Assembly: GCF_036188265.1 (NCBI RefSeq)
Contig: NZ_CP108093.1
Location: forward strand, 6,043,001-6,107,000
Origin: Streptomyces sp. NBC_00247
Lineage (GTDB): Bacteria > Actinomycetota > Actinomycetes > Streptomycetales > Streptomycetaceae
Direction: 5' to 3'
DNA: 64,000 nucleotides
Part shown: positions 17,422 through 26,182 of the stretch, one piece after another
Position numbering within the stretch: the stretch's first letter is position 1
How the letters are laid out: every line of letters begins with the position of its first letter
Made by a program: the position numbers and the translations under genes
The notes under the pieces: model-generated
Databases searched by the model: none
Seen by the model: the letters and a program-made list of their open reading frames with translations, nothing else
Told to the model about the DNA's origin: nothing

Positions 17422-17966
17422 ATGCAACGGTTTGCGGAGATGTTCACCGATCCCGGCAGCGACCCACGGGTCGAGGTCCCGACGCAGAGCGACGAACGGA
17501 CCATGCTCGTCGCCTCCCTGCGCCGCCAGCGGGACACCCTGGTCCTGAAGTGCTCCGGGCTCGACCCCGAAGCCATGGCCATGCGGTCCGTGGACTTCTC
17601 CGGCCTGTCCCTGCTGGGACTCGTCCGGCACCTCGCCGACGTGGAACACCGTTGGTTCAGGCAGCGGTTGGCCGGCCAGGAGGGTCCGGCGCCCTTCTCC
17701 ACGGCGGACGAGCCGGACGGAGCGTTCGACCGTGCGGTCCCCGGAGCCGCGCGCACCGCGGAAGCCTGGCGGGTCTGGCGGGAAGAGGTCGACTTCGCGG
17801 AACGGTTCGTCGCCGAGGCCCCGATCTCGACGTGTCCGCGAACGACCCCTGGCAGGGGCGGATCTCGCTCCGATGGGTCCTGCTGCACATGGTGGAGGAG
17901 TATGCGCGCCACAACGGCCACGCCGACCTGCTGCGCCAGGGGATCGACGGCGCCGTGGGGCTTTAG
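17422..17966 (+). pseudogene. DinB-family (DUF664) protein, frameshifted
   Basis: From ATG 17422 the frame encodes the first two thirds of a DinB-like four-helix protein, with the metal-binding His in LGLVRHLADVEHRWF. Near 17820 it derails; the expected ending (DLDVSANDPWQGRISLRW, then VLLHMVEEYARHNGHADLLR) continues in another frame to a stop at 17966. A run of four C at 17819-17822 is the likely site, since one more C restores a single frame of about 182 residues. Both His-containing ends of the metal site are intact, so the lesion is either very young or an assembly error. DinB proteins are putative metal-dependent thiol-transfer enzymes. No strong ribosome site is seen. Confidence 0.78.
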
Positions 17967-18003
17967 GCCGGGTCTGACCATTCCCGCCGGGCGGGCGGCG
18001 CCC

Positions 18004-18094
18004 GGCACCGCATCTCGCGGCGTTGTCGGACAGCCCGGATACATCCCGTGCTCGGGCGGTCCTCCGCCTCGCGACGCACCGCACCGGACACCGC
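18004..18094 (+). repeat. Dispersed intergenic element, copy A
   Basis: Lies inside the 404-base gap 17967-18370, which has no supportable gene. It aligns without gaps over about 80 bases (18015-18094) with 47175-47254 at about 60 identical positions. Shared blocks include GCGTTGTCG and GCGACGCACCGC, with a central hairpin region CCCGG..TCGGG. It is about 280 bases upstream of the serine hydrolase gene. Confidence 0.6.
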
Positions 18095-18370
18095 CCGCTG
18101 ATCCGACGCGCATGGTCGGACACGGCCTCGGGCCCGCATCGAGTCCAGGGCCGGGCCCGCGAACCCGGTACAGACCCCGGCCGGACCGGCACGACACCTT
18201 CCCGTCCGTCGGACCGGTCGGTATGTTGCGGGGGTCGCGGGCCGGACGGCCCGGGACCCCCGGTGGCGTCGAGCGCCTGGCCCGTAACCCCGTGACGCCC
18301 GGAGCCCGTTCGGCCGCTGGAGGACGACGCGGGTCCCGGCGCCCTGGGCCCCCAGGAGGAGGAGGCCACC

Positions 18371-19519
18371 GTGGCACAGGTCCGAGGCCGCTGCGACGAA
18401 CGCTTCGCCCGCGTGCGTACCGCGTTCGAGGAGAACTTCGCCCTGCGCGACGAACTGGGCGCGGCCGTCACGGTCCTGGTGGACGGCGAGCCGGTCGTCG
18501 ACCTCTGGGGCGGATGGGCGGACCGCGCGCGGACCCGCCCGTGGGAGCGGGACACCCTCGTCAACGTCTGGTCCACCACCAAGGGCCCGACCGCGCTCTG
18601 CGCCCACATTCTGGCCGACCGGGGCCTGCTGGACCTTGACGCCCCCGTGGCCTCGTACTGGCCCGAGTTCGCCGCGGCGGGCAAGCAGAACGTCAAGGTG
18701 CGCGATCTGCTCTCGCACCGGGCCGGTCTCGCCGGGCTGCGCGAGCCGCACTCGCTCGCCGACCTCTACGACTGGGAACTCACCACGTCCCGGTTGGCCG
18801 CGACCGAGCCGTGGTGGGAACCCGGCACCCGCTCCGGCTACCACGCGCTGACGTACGGATTCCTGGTCGGCGAGGTGGTCCGGCGGATCAGCGGGGACCT
18901 GCCCGGGGAGTTCCTCCGGCGCGAGGTCACCGGTCCCCTCGGCATCGACTTCACCGTGGGGCTGCCGGAGAAGGAGGCGGACCGGGTCGCCGAACTCGTT
19001 ACGACGAGGGCCTCGCCCGCCCAAGCCGCGTTCTTCGCGAGCCTGCCCCCGGTGGTCGTCGCCTCCCTCGCCAACCCCGTCACCGGAGCGGCAGTGGCCA
19101 ACACCGCCGCGTGGCGGGCGGCCGAGATCCCGGCCGCGAACGGACACGGCACCGCCCGCGCGGTCGCCGCCCTCTACGGCATCCTCGCCGGGCGGGGCAC
19201 GCTGTCCGGTCGGTGCGTGCTGTCCGAGGACGCCGCCGAGCGGGTACGGGAGGGCCAGGGGAGCTGCCGCGATCTGGTGCTGGGGGCGGGGTTCGCGCAC
19301 GAGACGGAGATCGCCCTCGGCGTCTGGCTGAGCGGGCCGAACGCCTCCTACGGCCCCAACCCGCGAGCGGTCGGCCACGACGGGGCGGGCGGCTCCTGCG
19401 GACTCGCCGACCCGGAGTCGGGGGTGGCGCTCGGTTACGTCATGAACCGGATGGGAGTCGGGCTCGCCGACGACCCGCGCAAGACGGCACTGGTCGAGGC
19501 GGTCTACTCGTCACTCTGA
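18371..19519 (+). CDS. Serine hydrolase, beta-lactamase/EstB-like family
   Basis: A 382-residue cytoplasmic-looking protein of the class C beta-lactamase fold (EstB-type esterase). Ser68 and Lys71 form the SxxK motif in NVWSTTKG; the Tyr of the second motif lies in SGYHALTYGF; the third motif is likely GHDGAGGS near the C terminus. These proteins hydrolyse short esters or D-amino-acid amides rather than true beta-lactams. No signal peptide. Start: GTG 18371 with GGAGGAGG directly upstream. Convergent with the cyclophilin gene, with a stem-loop between. Confidence 0.9.
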   Translation: MAQVRGRCDERFARVRTAFEENFALRDELGAAVTVLVDGEPVVDLWGGWADRARTRPWERDTLVNVWSTTKGPTALCAHILADRGLLDLDAPVASYWPEFAAAGKQNVKVRDLLSHRAGLAGLREPHSLADLYDWELTTSRLAATEPWWEPGTRSGYHALTYGFLVGEVVRRISGDLPGEFLRREVTGPLGIDFTVGLPEKEADRVAELVTTRASPAQAAFFASLPPVVVASLANPVTGAAVANTAAWRAAEIPAANGHGTARAVAALYGILAGRGTLSGRCVLSEDAAERVREGQGSCRDLVLGAGFAHETEIALGVWLSGPNASYGPNPRAVGHDGAGGSCGLADPESGVALGYVMNRMGVGLADDPRKTALVEAVYSSL

Positions 19520-19546
19520 CCCGGTCGGGAACGCCCCCGGAGACGA

Positions 19547-19586
19547 GAACGCGCGGGCCGACGGATTCTGTCGGGCCCGCGCGTTC
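19547..19586. terminator. Stem-loop between convergent genes
   Basis: Inverted repeat 19547-19562 with 19570-19586 (one bulged C) between the serine hydrolase and cyclophilin genes; it could serve both. Confidence 0.6.
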
Positions 19587-19641
19587 CCACCGCCGCCTCG
19601 TGCGAGGTCCGTCGCGGGAGGCGGCGGGTGGTCGGGAATCC

Positions 19642-20139
19642 TTAGAGGACGCCGCTCGACGCGATGGTGATCTTCGCCGAGGTGCGGCCGCTCTGGGAGC
19701 CGAGGGACTCGATCTTCTTGACGAGCTCCAGGCTCTTCTCGTCCGCGACCTCACCGAAGACGACGTGCTTGCCGTCGAGCCACGAGGTCACGATGGTGGT
19801 GATGAAGAACTGCGAGCCGTTGGTGTTCCGGCCGGCGTTGGCCATCGAGAGCAGGCCCGGCTTGGTGTGCTTGAGCGTGAAGTTCTCGTCGGCGAACTTC
19901 TCGCCGTAGATGCTCTTGCCGCCCGTGCCGTCACCGCGGGTGAAGTCGCCGCCCTGGAGCATGAACTCCGGGATGACACGGTGGAAGGAGGAGCCGGCGT
20001 AGCCGAAGCCCTGCTCACCGGTGCAGAGCGCGCGGAAGTTCTCCACGGTCTTCGGGACGACGTCGTCGAACAGGTTGAACGTGATCCGCCCGGCGGGCTC
20101 GTCGTTGATGGTGATGTCGAAGTAAGTCTGGATGGTCAT
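19642..20139 (-). CDS. Peptidyl-prolyl cis-trans isomerase (cyclophilin)
   Basis: A 165-residue single-domain cytoplasmic cyclophilin that speeds proline isomerisation during protein folding. The signature SSFHRVIPEFMLQGGDFT holds the catalytic Arg, followed by SMANAGRNTNGSQFFITT and WLDGKHVVFGEV, all intact. The ATG at 20139 has AGGATGG just upstream; the long open frame upstream of it is not coding. Codon use is less extreme (frequent AAG, TTC), as for a highly expressed gene. Confidence 0.96.
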   Translation of the reverse strand: MTIQTYFDITINDEPAGRITFNLFDDVVPKTVENFRALCTGEQGFGYAGSSFHRVIPEFMLQGGDFTRGDGTGGKSIYGEKFADENFTLKHTKPGLLSMANAGRNTNGSQFFITTIVTSWLDGKHVVFGEVADEKSLELVKKIESLGSQSGRTSAKITIASSGVL

Positions 20140-20228
20140 AGAACCATCCTGACACTTCTCGGGCCGGACCTCGTGCGGAGGGGGGTCCCAGCGCGGTCCG
20201 GCGGGTCGGCGAAAGCCGGAAAAACCTT

Positions 20229-20609
20229 TCAGCGCCCGTCGTCGCCCCGTCCTCGCGGGCTGCCCGGACCACGGACGGAAGCCCGCCGCCCCGCCCGGGA
20301 CCTCCACCCCGGCCAGGGGCGCCGCCGTACGGGCCGCGCGACCGGGCCACGGGGCCCGTATTCCGGCGCGGCGGGCCGCCGGTCGCCGTCCGGGGACGGC
20401 AGCGGAGCCTGCCGGTCGGCCTGGGCGCGGGTCTCCTGGTGAGCGGCGTACGAGGTGGTCCGGAACGCCTCCTCGTACGAGGCCAGAGCCGCACCGATCG
20501 CCGCCCCGGCCGTCCCCCGGCGCCGCACCCGGGCCGCGAGCGCGCCGAGGAGGCCCATGACGGCGGCCAGGCATCCGGCGACGATCAGCAACGGCAGGAG
20601 CGCACCCAT
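20229..20609 (-). CDS. Small single-span membrane protein, unknown
   Basis: A 126-residue protein with one N-terminal hydrophobic segment (LLPLLIVAGCLAAVMGLLGAL) followed by an RRR stop-transfer cluster and a short helical stretch, then a low-complexity Arg/Pro/Gly tail. No family recognised. No ribosome site, but TACCCT (20617-20622 on the complement) lies seven bases before the ATG, matching a leaderless start. The Pro/Arg tail could be unconstrained, so the exact end of function is unclear. Confidence 0.5.
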   Translation of the reverse strand: MGALLPLLIVAGCLAAVMGLLGALAARVRRRGTAGAAIGAALASYEEAFRTTSYAAHQETRAQADRQAPLPSPDGDRRPAAPEYGPRGPVARPVRRRPWPGWRSRAGRRASVRGPGSPRGRGDDGR

Positions 20610-20657
20610 GGGGGCGAGGGTAGCGAGCGGGGGCCCGGGGCGGCAGGGCGCCGACGG

Positions 20658-21437
20658 CTACCGGCCGCGCGGCTTTCCGCGCTTGGCGCCCCCCGCGCTC
20701 TTCGCCCCCTTGGCCCCGCCGCCCGACCCGCCCCGCGGGTTGCGGGACGACGGCTTGCCCGCGGCGGCGCGACGCTGCCCACCCGCGGCCGGCCGCTTCT
20801 CCTGCTTCGGCTGCGGGGGAGTGGGGGTACGCCCGCGTGAGCTGTTCACCGTGCGGCCCCGGACGATGCCGATGAAGTCCTCGACCATCTCGGTCGTCTT
20901 CTCCTCCGGCCACGAGAGCGCGATGCGCGACTCCGGGACATCCGTCATCGTGCGGTAGGTGAGGTCCTTGCGGTGGTGGAGCCGGGCGAGCGACTGCGGC
21001 ACGACCAGCAGACCGATCCCCGCCGCGACCAGCGCCACGGCGTCCTCCGTCGTCTCCGGCCGCTCGAACGCGGGCAGCCCCGGCGGGCGCTCCCAGCCGA
21101 GCGTGTCGTCGAGCGGATGCAGCACGATGTCCTCCGCGAGGTCCTCGGCGGTGACCTCCTCCGCGGCCGCGAGCAGGTGGTCCTTGGGGATCACCACCAC
21201 CGTGGTCTCGGTGTACAGGGGGATCGCGCTGAGCTCTTCCCGCCCGACCGGCAGGCGTACGAAACCCGCGTCGGCACCGCCTTCCAGCAGCAGTCCGGGG
21301 GCCTCGCCGGTGGGTACGGAGACCAGCTCCAGCGGGATGCGGGGGAAGCGCTCTTTCCAGATGCGCACCCACTTGGAAGGCGTCACGCCCGGTACGTAGG
21401 CGAGGCGGAACGAGGGGGATGCGTCGGAGCCAGTCAC
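20658..21437 (-). CDS. LysR-type effector-binding domain without DNA-binding domain
   Basis: A 259-residue protein. It starts directly in a LysR substrate-binding fold (FRLAYVPGVTPSKWVRIWKE, EGGADAGFVRLP, YTETTVVVIPKDHLLA, ALVAAGIGLLVVPQSLARLH), residues about 8-190. The winged helix that occupies residues 1-60 of normal LysR regulators is absent, and the GTG start leaves no room for it. Instead the last 60 residues are a basic, Gly/Lys/Arg-rich tail that could bind nucleic acid. It is divergent from the DUF5997 gene, a pairing I believe recurs in actinomycetes. A TAACCT box six bases before the GTG indicates a leaderless mRNA. Confidence 0.85.
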   Translation of the reverse strand: MTGSDASPSFRLAYVPGVTPSKWVRIWKERFPRIPLELVSVPTGEAPGLLLEGGADAGFVRLPVGREELSAIPLYTETTVVVIPKDHLLAAAEEVTAEDLAEDIVLHPLDDTLGWERPPGLPAFERPETTEDAVALVAAGIGLLVVPQSLARLHHRKDLTYRTMTDVPESRIALSWPEEKTTEMVEDFIGIVRGRTVNSSRGRTPTPPQPKQEKRPAAGGQRRAAAGKPSSRNPRGGSGGGAKGAKSAGGAKRGKPRGR

Positions 21438-21572
21438 CCCGCCAGGTTACCGGCCCCACCCCGGGGGAACGCCCGGCGGATCATGACCGGGACCGTGGCC
21501 GGGACACCGCCGCGACCGCCCGGCGCGACCGGTGTGGTCGGCGGCCTCGCACACGCTCGCTACTCTTGACAC
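21438..21572. promoter_or_regulatory. Divergent promoter region, both sides leaderless
   Basis: On the plus strand TACTCT (21561-21566) stands six bases before the DUF5997 ATG. On the minus strand TAACCT (21444-21449) stands six bases before the LysR-domain GTG. Neither gene has a Shine-Dalgarno, so both transcripts probably begin at the start codon. The shared 135-base gap is the natural place for auto-regulation. Confidence 0.5.
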
Positions 21573-21977
21573 ATGACCTCGCACCAGACACCCCAGACGA
21601 TGAAGCCCGCCACCGCGGCGAAGAAGCTGGGCGTGTACCTCGAAGCCACCCCCGCCGAGTTCCAGGAGGGTGTGGTCTCGCGCAGCGAGTTCAACGCGCT
21701 GCAGGCCGAACCGCCGGCCTGGCTGGAGGAGCTGCGCCGCAACGGCCCGCACCCCCGACCGGTCGTCGCCGCGAAGCTGGGCGTCTCCATCTCCGGCCTC
21801 GCCCGCGGTGGTGTCACCGAGCCGCTCACCACCGAGCAGATCGACGCCCTCAAGAACGAGATGCCGGAATGGCTGAGCGCCGAGCGCGCCACCCAGGCCG
21901 ACGTACGCAAGGAGACCGTCCGCATCAAGGAGCGGAACGCGGAGCGTGCCGCGAAGGCCGACAAGGCCGGCTCCTGA
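21573..21977 (+). CDS. DUF5997 family protein with HTH-like segment
   Basis: A 134-residue soluble protein. The N terminus (KPATAAKKLGVYLEATPAEF) is followed by PPAWLEELRRNGPHPRPVVA. Then comes a stretch resembling a helix-turn-helix: RPVVAAKLGVSISGLARGGV. The protein ends in a charged helix rich in Lys/Glu. The HTH reading is my inference from spacing and residue types. Genes of this family sit next to a LysR-like effector domain, and here the two are divergent from one gap. Function unknown; a DNA-binding partner for that effector domain is an attractive possibility. Confidence 0.8.
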   Translation: MTSHQTPQTMKPATAAKKLGVYLEATPAEFQEGVVSRSEFNALQAEPPAWLEELRRNGPHPRPVVAAKLGVSISGLARGGVTEPLTTEQIDALKNEMPEWLSAERATQADVRKETVRIKERNAERAAKADKAGS

Positions 21978-21995
21978 TCCGGACCGCACACCCCC

Positions 21996-22030
21996 CGCCC
22001 GGCCGCAGACACACCTCGCGCGGCCGGGCG
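21996..22030 (+). terminator. Stem-loop after the DUF5997 gene
   Basis: A perfect 11-base inverted repeat (21996-22006 with 22020-22030) with a 13-base loop, 18 bases past the stop. Confidence 0.65.
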
Positions 22031-22168
22031 GAGCCGTACCCGCCCGGCCGCGCGGACCGTACCGACCCGGCGGCCCGAAGCCGTACGGCCCTGAGGGCCT
22101 GAAGCGGATGACCTGACGACGGATGAACCGGTGGCCCCCTCCGGGCCCCGCGCGACAGGATGCACGCC

Positions 22169-22494
22169 GTGCGTCACCTCCTGCTCGGGCCCGCCGCCGA
22201 CCCTTCGCCGCCTCCCGACCTGATCGACCGGTTCCTCGCGTACGAGGACGTCTGCCTCCCTCTCTCCTGCGAGCTCGCCCGGACCCTCGCGGACCGCTCC
22301 GATCTGAGCCGCGAACAGGCGAAGCGCCTGGTCTCCGCGCACGAGGACTGTGCGCTGGTGCTCACGGTGGCCGACGTCGACCCGGCGCGCCCTGCGGGCC
22401 CGCCCTGGTGGCCGCCCACCCCGCCCTGCCGGCCGGCGAGATGGCCCGGCTCCTCCCACAGCCCGGCCGCCCAGGACCCGGTGACACGACGTAA
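22169..22494 (+). pseudogene. Fragment of a leucine-rich-repeat-variant-like protein, probably frameshifted
   Basis: From GTG 22169 (AGGA nine bases before) the frame gives VRHLLLGPAADPSPPPDLID and then helical segments (SCELARTLADRSDLSREQAK) reminiscent of Streptomyces proteins built of short helical repeats. After about 22390 the frame becomes Pro/Trp-rich nonsense, whereas the frame one base back reads PALVAAHPALPAGEMARLL, which looks like the next repeat, and stops at 22494. A single missing base near 22390-22415 would join them. Even joined, the product is only about 108 residues, much shorter than the family as I recall it, so this is likely a decaying remnant. Confidence 0.4.
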
Positions 22495-22580
22495 CGTGCG
22501 GGTGGGGGCGCTGTCGCCCGTCGAAACGCGCTGCCGCGCCCGCCGTTCCCCCCTCACGGCAGAGAGGCCGACGACCGACC

Positions 22581-23471
22581 ATGACCGACACACTCACCGT
22601 CAGCGTTCTGGGCACCGGAATCATGGGTGCCGCCATGGCCCGCAACCTCGCCCGCGCCGGGCATTCCGTACAGGTCTGGAACCGCACGCGGGCCAAGGCC
22701 GAACCGCTGGCCGAGGACGGCGCGCGGATCGCCGACACCCCCGCAAAGGCCGTCGAGGGCGCCGATGTGATCCTGACGATGCTGCACGACGGGCCGGCGG
22801 TGGAGGAGGTCGTGCGGCAGGCCGCCCCGGCACTCCGTCCCGGCACCGCTTGGGTGCAGTCGACCACCGTGGGCGTGGACGCGGTCGAGGCGCTCGCCGC
22901 CCTCGCCGGGGAACACGGCCTCGTCTTCTTCGACGCGCCGGTGCTCGGCACCCGGCAGCCCGCCGAGTCGGGGCAGCTGCTCATCCTCGCGGCGGGCCCG
23001 GCCGAAAGCCGCGCGGCCGTCGCCCCCGTACTGGACGCGGTCGGGGCCCGGACCGTCTGGACGGGCGAGAACGGGGCGGACGGCGGCGCCACCCGCCTCA
23101 AGCTCGTCGCCAACAGCTGGGTCATCGCGGCCACCACCGCCACCGGAGAGACCCTGGCACTCGCCAAGGGGCTCGGAGTGAACCCGCAGGACTTCTTCGA
23201 CGCCATCGCCGGTGGCCCACTCGACATGGGCTATCTGCGCGCCAAGTCGGCCCTCGTCCTCGACGGCGGTCTCGATCCGGCCAGTTTCGCGGTGACCACG
23301 GCCGAGAAGGACGCCCGACTGATCGTGGAGGCCGGGCAGCGGTACGGCGTCCGTCTCGACGTAGCCGCCGCGAGCGCGGACCGTTTCGCCCGCGCGGCCG
23401 CTCAGGGGCACGGCCACGAGGACATGGCCGCCGCCTACTTCGCGAGCTTCGAACCGGACGAACCGCGCTGA
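22581..23471 (+). CDS. NAD(P)-dependent beta-hydroxyacid dehydrogenase family
   Basis: A 296-residue protein of the 3-hydroxyisobutyrate dehydrogenase/glyoxylate reductase family. The N-terminal Rossmann motif is VLGTGIMGAAMARNLARAG followed by VWNRT, which suggests NADP(H). The substrate motif normally DAPVSGG reads FDAPVLGTRQPAESGQL, and the catalytic Lys lies in LKLVANSWVI. The altered DAPVLGT is common in the imine reductase-like branch. Pathway not indicated by neighbours. Full length. Confidence 0.88.
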   Translation: MTDTLTVSVLGTGIMGAAMARNLARAGHSVQVWNRTRAKAEPLAEDGARIADTPAKAVEGADVILTMLHDGPAVEEVVRQAAPALRPGTAWVQSTTVGVDAVEALAALAGEHGLVFFDAPVLGTRQPAESGQLLILAAGPAESRAAVAPVLDAVGARTVWTGENGADGGATRLKLVANSWVIAATTATGETLALAKGLGVNPQDFFDAIAGGPLDMGYLRAKSALVLDGGLDPASFAVTTAEKDARLIVEAGQRYGVRLDVAAASADRFARAAAQGHGHEDMAAAYFASFEPDEPR

Positions 23472-23576
23472 CCCGGTCCGGGGCAGCGACCGTCCCGGCC
23501 CGCGACCGCGTCCACGCGGACCCGTCCGGGCCCGCGTGGACCGGCTCGGCTCCGGGAGGCGACCGTCCCGGGTCGA

Positions 23577-24323
23577 TCAGGGTGTGGGAGAAGCCCCGGT
23601 GAGGGACATCCACCGCCGGACGGTGTCCTGGTGCGAGCCGGTCGCCGAACCCGTGGCCACCGTTTCCGCGTCCGCGGCGGACCGGGGAAGCCCGGAGCGG
23701 GTCAGGAGCGTCAGAGGCCACGCGGGGCCCGGTCCGCTGTTCCCGCCGTCGAAGGCGTCCCAGTCCCAGGGCCCCCGGAAGAGCCAGGCCCTGCCGTCGG
23801 CGTCGGCCACCTCGTCACCCGCCCGGAGACACGCGTACGGACGCATCAGCAGCTCGAAGGCGTACGGCGTTCCGTCGCCCGGATGGAGCCCGTGGCCGAA
23901 GCCGTCGAGATGGCTGCCGTCCGGATACTCCCGGTAGGACATGCCCCGCGGCAGCACGGTCACGGTCAGCACCGGGCGCGGCAACCAGCCGGTCTCCAGC
24001 GGCGGATCGTGACGGTCGACGGAAGTGACGTGCACCGGCGTCGGAGGAATCCCGATCCGGCAGGGATCACCCGTCGTCAGGCGGTGCGGCGGCGGGTCGG
24101 TACGGAACAGCTCCGACGGGTTCCCCGGGGAAGGGCCCTCGTTCCCGAGACCCAGGGCCACGACCCCGTTCCAGTGGAAGAGGTCGCTGTCCGTGTCGAT
24201 GGACCACCATGGCCAGCGCACCGGCAGGTAGTCCCACGTCACGCCCGACTCGACCACGGTCTCCGCGAAGGGGCAGGTGACCGACAGCACGTCACCGACC
24301 CGGAATCCCCCCTCGTACGTCAT
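23577..24323 (-). CDS. Hypothetical protein, Trp-rich
   Basis: A 248-residue soluble protein I do not recognise. It is rich in Trp, Asp and Pro, with no signal peptide or membrane span; regular strands such as GFRVGDVLSVTCPFAETVV and ARVWLFRG-like segments (WLFRGPWDWDAFDGG) suggest a beta-rich fold. The ATG at 24323 is preceded six bases upstream by TACTCT and has no ribosome site, indicating a leaderless transcript. It lies 189 bases beyond the multicopper oxidase stop on the same strand, probably as a separate unit. Confidence 0.65.
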   Translation of the reverse strand: MTYEGGFRVGDVLSVTCPFAETVVESGVTWDYLPVRWPWWSIDTDSDLFHWNGVVALGLGNEGPSPGNPSELFRTDPPPHRLTTGDPCRIGIPPTPVHVTSVDRHDPPLETGWLPRPVLTVTVLPRGMSYREYPDGSHLDGFGHGLHPGDGTPYAFELLMRPYACLRAGDEVADADGRAWLFRGPWDWDAFDGGNSGPGPAWPLTLLTRSGLPRSAADAETVATGSATGSHQDTVRRWMSLTGASPTP

Positions 24324-24512
24324 CCGGCCAGAGTAGAACCACGCGTACGGGCCGCCGCCCGCGCCGGGAGGCCCACCCGTGCCGCGCCCGCCCGCTCCGG
24401 TCTCCTCGACGGCCGAGCCCGCTGCCTGCGCCACCGCCGGAACGCGTCCCTCGACGTGGCGGTATCCGTCACTCGACCTACCGGAACGCGTCACCCGGCG
24501 TACCGGAACGCT

Positions 24513-26039
24513 TCACTCGACGTATTCGACGAGCTGCATCATCCCCTGGTCCTCGTGCTGGAGCTCGTGACAGTGGATGAGGGCCCGGCCGGTGAAGTCC
24601 GTGAAGCGGACGCGCAAGGTCACCGAGCCGCCCCTTCTGACGCCGATGGTGTCCTGCCACACCGGGGTGTCCAGAGGGCTGCCGTCGACGGCGGTGACCA
24701 GGAAGCGGTTGGTGTGCAGGTGGAACGAGTGGTTGGGGTGGGTTCTCGAATTGTTGCGGATCGTCCACTCCTCGGTCTCGCCGAGCCGGAGGGTGTGGTT
24801 GACGCGGGCCGGATCGAACCGTCCGTAGGCCGGATCCGTCGGGTCGGCCGGGTCGCGGGCCGGCGGGGTCGCTCCGTCGCCGGTGATGCGGAACGCGTGG
24901 GGGAAGGGCTTGCCGGGAAAGGCGTTCATGTCGCTGTGGAACGTCAGGGAACGGCGGCGGATCACTTCCCGCGGGTCGATGTACGGCGCGGGCCCCGGCA
25001 GATCGGTGGGCAGCTCCATGGGCGCGCCGGAGCCCGCAGCCACGGTCATCGTCGCCAGCAGGACGCCGCCCGCCGTGATGCGGTAGTCGCCCGGACTCTG
25101 CGCTCTGATCATGACGTCGGAGCGGTTGCCCATCGACAGGGTGACCCCGTCACGCTCGACGGTCCGGGTGAGGGTGACGCCGTCCACGGCGATCTGGTGC
25201 AGCGCGTGTCCTTCCACCCGTACCGGCAGGACGGTGAACGCCGACGCGTTGATCAGGCGCCAGCGCTGCACCTCGCCCTCCCGCAACCGGATCACCGGTC
25301 GGTAGGCGCCGTTGACGACGAACGTCGACGCCACCCTGTTGAGGTCGTTCTCGGCGCGCAGCTCGGGCACTTGGCCGTCGGAGAGCTTGAGTTCACCGAT
25401 GCACATCACCACGTCGCTCGCCGCCGCGATCTCCGGGACCCTGTCGGTCTCGCCTTCCACCACGAGCGCTCCCAGCAGGCCGCCGGCCAGTTGGACGGCG
25501 GTCGACCCGTGCACGTGCGAGTGGTACCAGAACGTGCCGTCCGGGTGGTCGGCGGGAACCTCGATACGGCTGCGGTAGCTGCTGACGGTCAGCCCGTTGG
25601 CCGGATCGTAGGGCGTGAACTCCCGGAAGACGTTGTCCGCGTCCCCGCTCGGGGACACATGGAGCCCATGGGTGTGCAGATTCACCGTGTTGAAGCCGTG
25701 CGGCACGTTGTGGTCGCCGTGCGCGACCTGATCGGGGTTGGGCGGCAGATCGTTGATGTGTTCGATGTCGAGCAGATCGCCCGGACGCACGCGCAGCGTC
25801 GGCCCGTTCATGGACCCGTTGTAGAGCCGGAGATCGACGTCGCCGACACCGGCGAGCGTTCCCCGGGTGAACGCGACCCGCAACGTGGTGGACAGGATTC
25901 CGTTCGCCGACCGGATCAGCGCGGGCCGGCCGATGGGCGCCGCCGCCGCGGACGCGCGGGGCGCCTGCAGTGCGCCGGACATCAGGGCGGGCGCCGCCGC
26001 CAATACCGCACGTCTGCTGATTCCGCGAGATGAGTCCAT
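24513..26039 (-). CDS. TAT-exported multicopper oxidase
   Basis: A 508-residue three-domain copper oxidase with a twin-arginine signal (SRRAVLAAAPALMSG, residues 7-32). All copper ligand motifs are present: NLHTHGLH, FWYHSHVHG, HPNHSFHLH and HCHELQHEDQGMM; the last supplies the type 1 Cys, His and axial Met. The enzyme should couple oxidation of phenols, metal ions or similar donors to reduction of O2 in the cell envelope. ATG 26039 has AGGAGTG upstream. A 20-base tandem repeat lies 145-205 bases upstream of the start. No copper-handling gene is adjacent, so its physiological donor is open. Confidence 0.93.
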   Translation of the reverse strand: MDSSRGISRRAVLAAAPALMSGALQAPRASAAAAPIGRPALIRSANGILSTTLRVAFTRGTLAGVGDVDLRLYNGSMNGPTLRVRPGDLLDIEHINDLPPNPDQVAHGDHNVPHGFNTVNLHTHGLHVSPSGDADNVFREFTPYDPANGLTVSSYRSRIEVPADHPDGTFWYHSHVHGSTAVQLAGGLLGALVVEGETDRVPEIAAASDVVMCIGELKLSDGQVPELRAENDLNRVASTFVVNGAYRPVIRLREGEVQRWRLINASAFTVLPVRVEGHALHQIAVDGVTLTRTVERDGVTLSMGNRSDVMIRAQSPGDYRITAGGVLLATMTVAAGSGAPMELPTDLPGPAPYIDPREVIRRRSLTFHSDMNAFPGKPFPHAFRITGDGATPPARDPADPTDPAYGRFDPARVNHTLRLGETEEWTIRNNSRTHPNHSFHLHTNRFLVTAVDGSPLDTPVWQDTIGVRRGGSVTLRVRFTDFTGRALIHCHELQHEDQGMMQLVEYVE

Positions 26040-26182
26040 CGATTTCACTCCTGCTCGTGAACGGCCAAAGGCCGTCCAGCGTGGCGAGCGCACCACCGGA
26101 TCCGGCGGACGACACGTCCCGCGCCGCGCCGCTTCCCCTGATCGGCGCACCTGACAGAGTGGTGCCCGGTGCTCCTGGGCAC

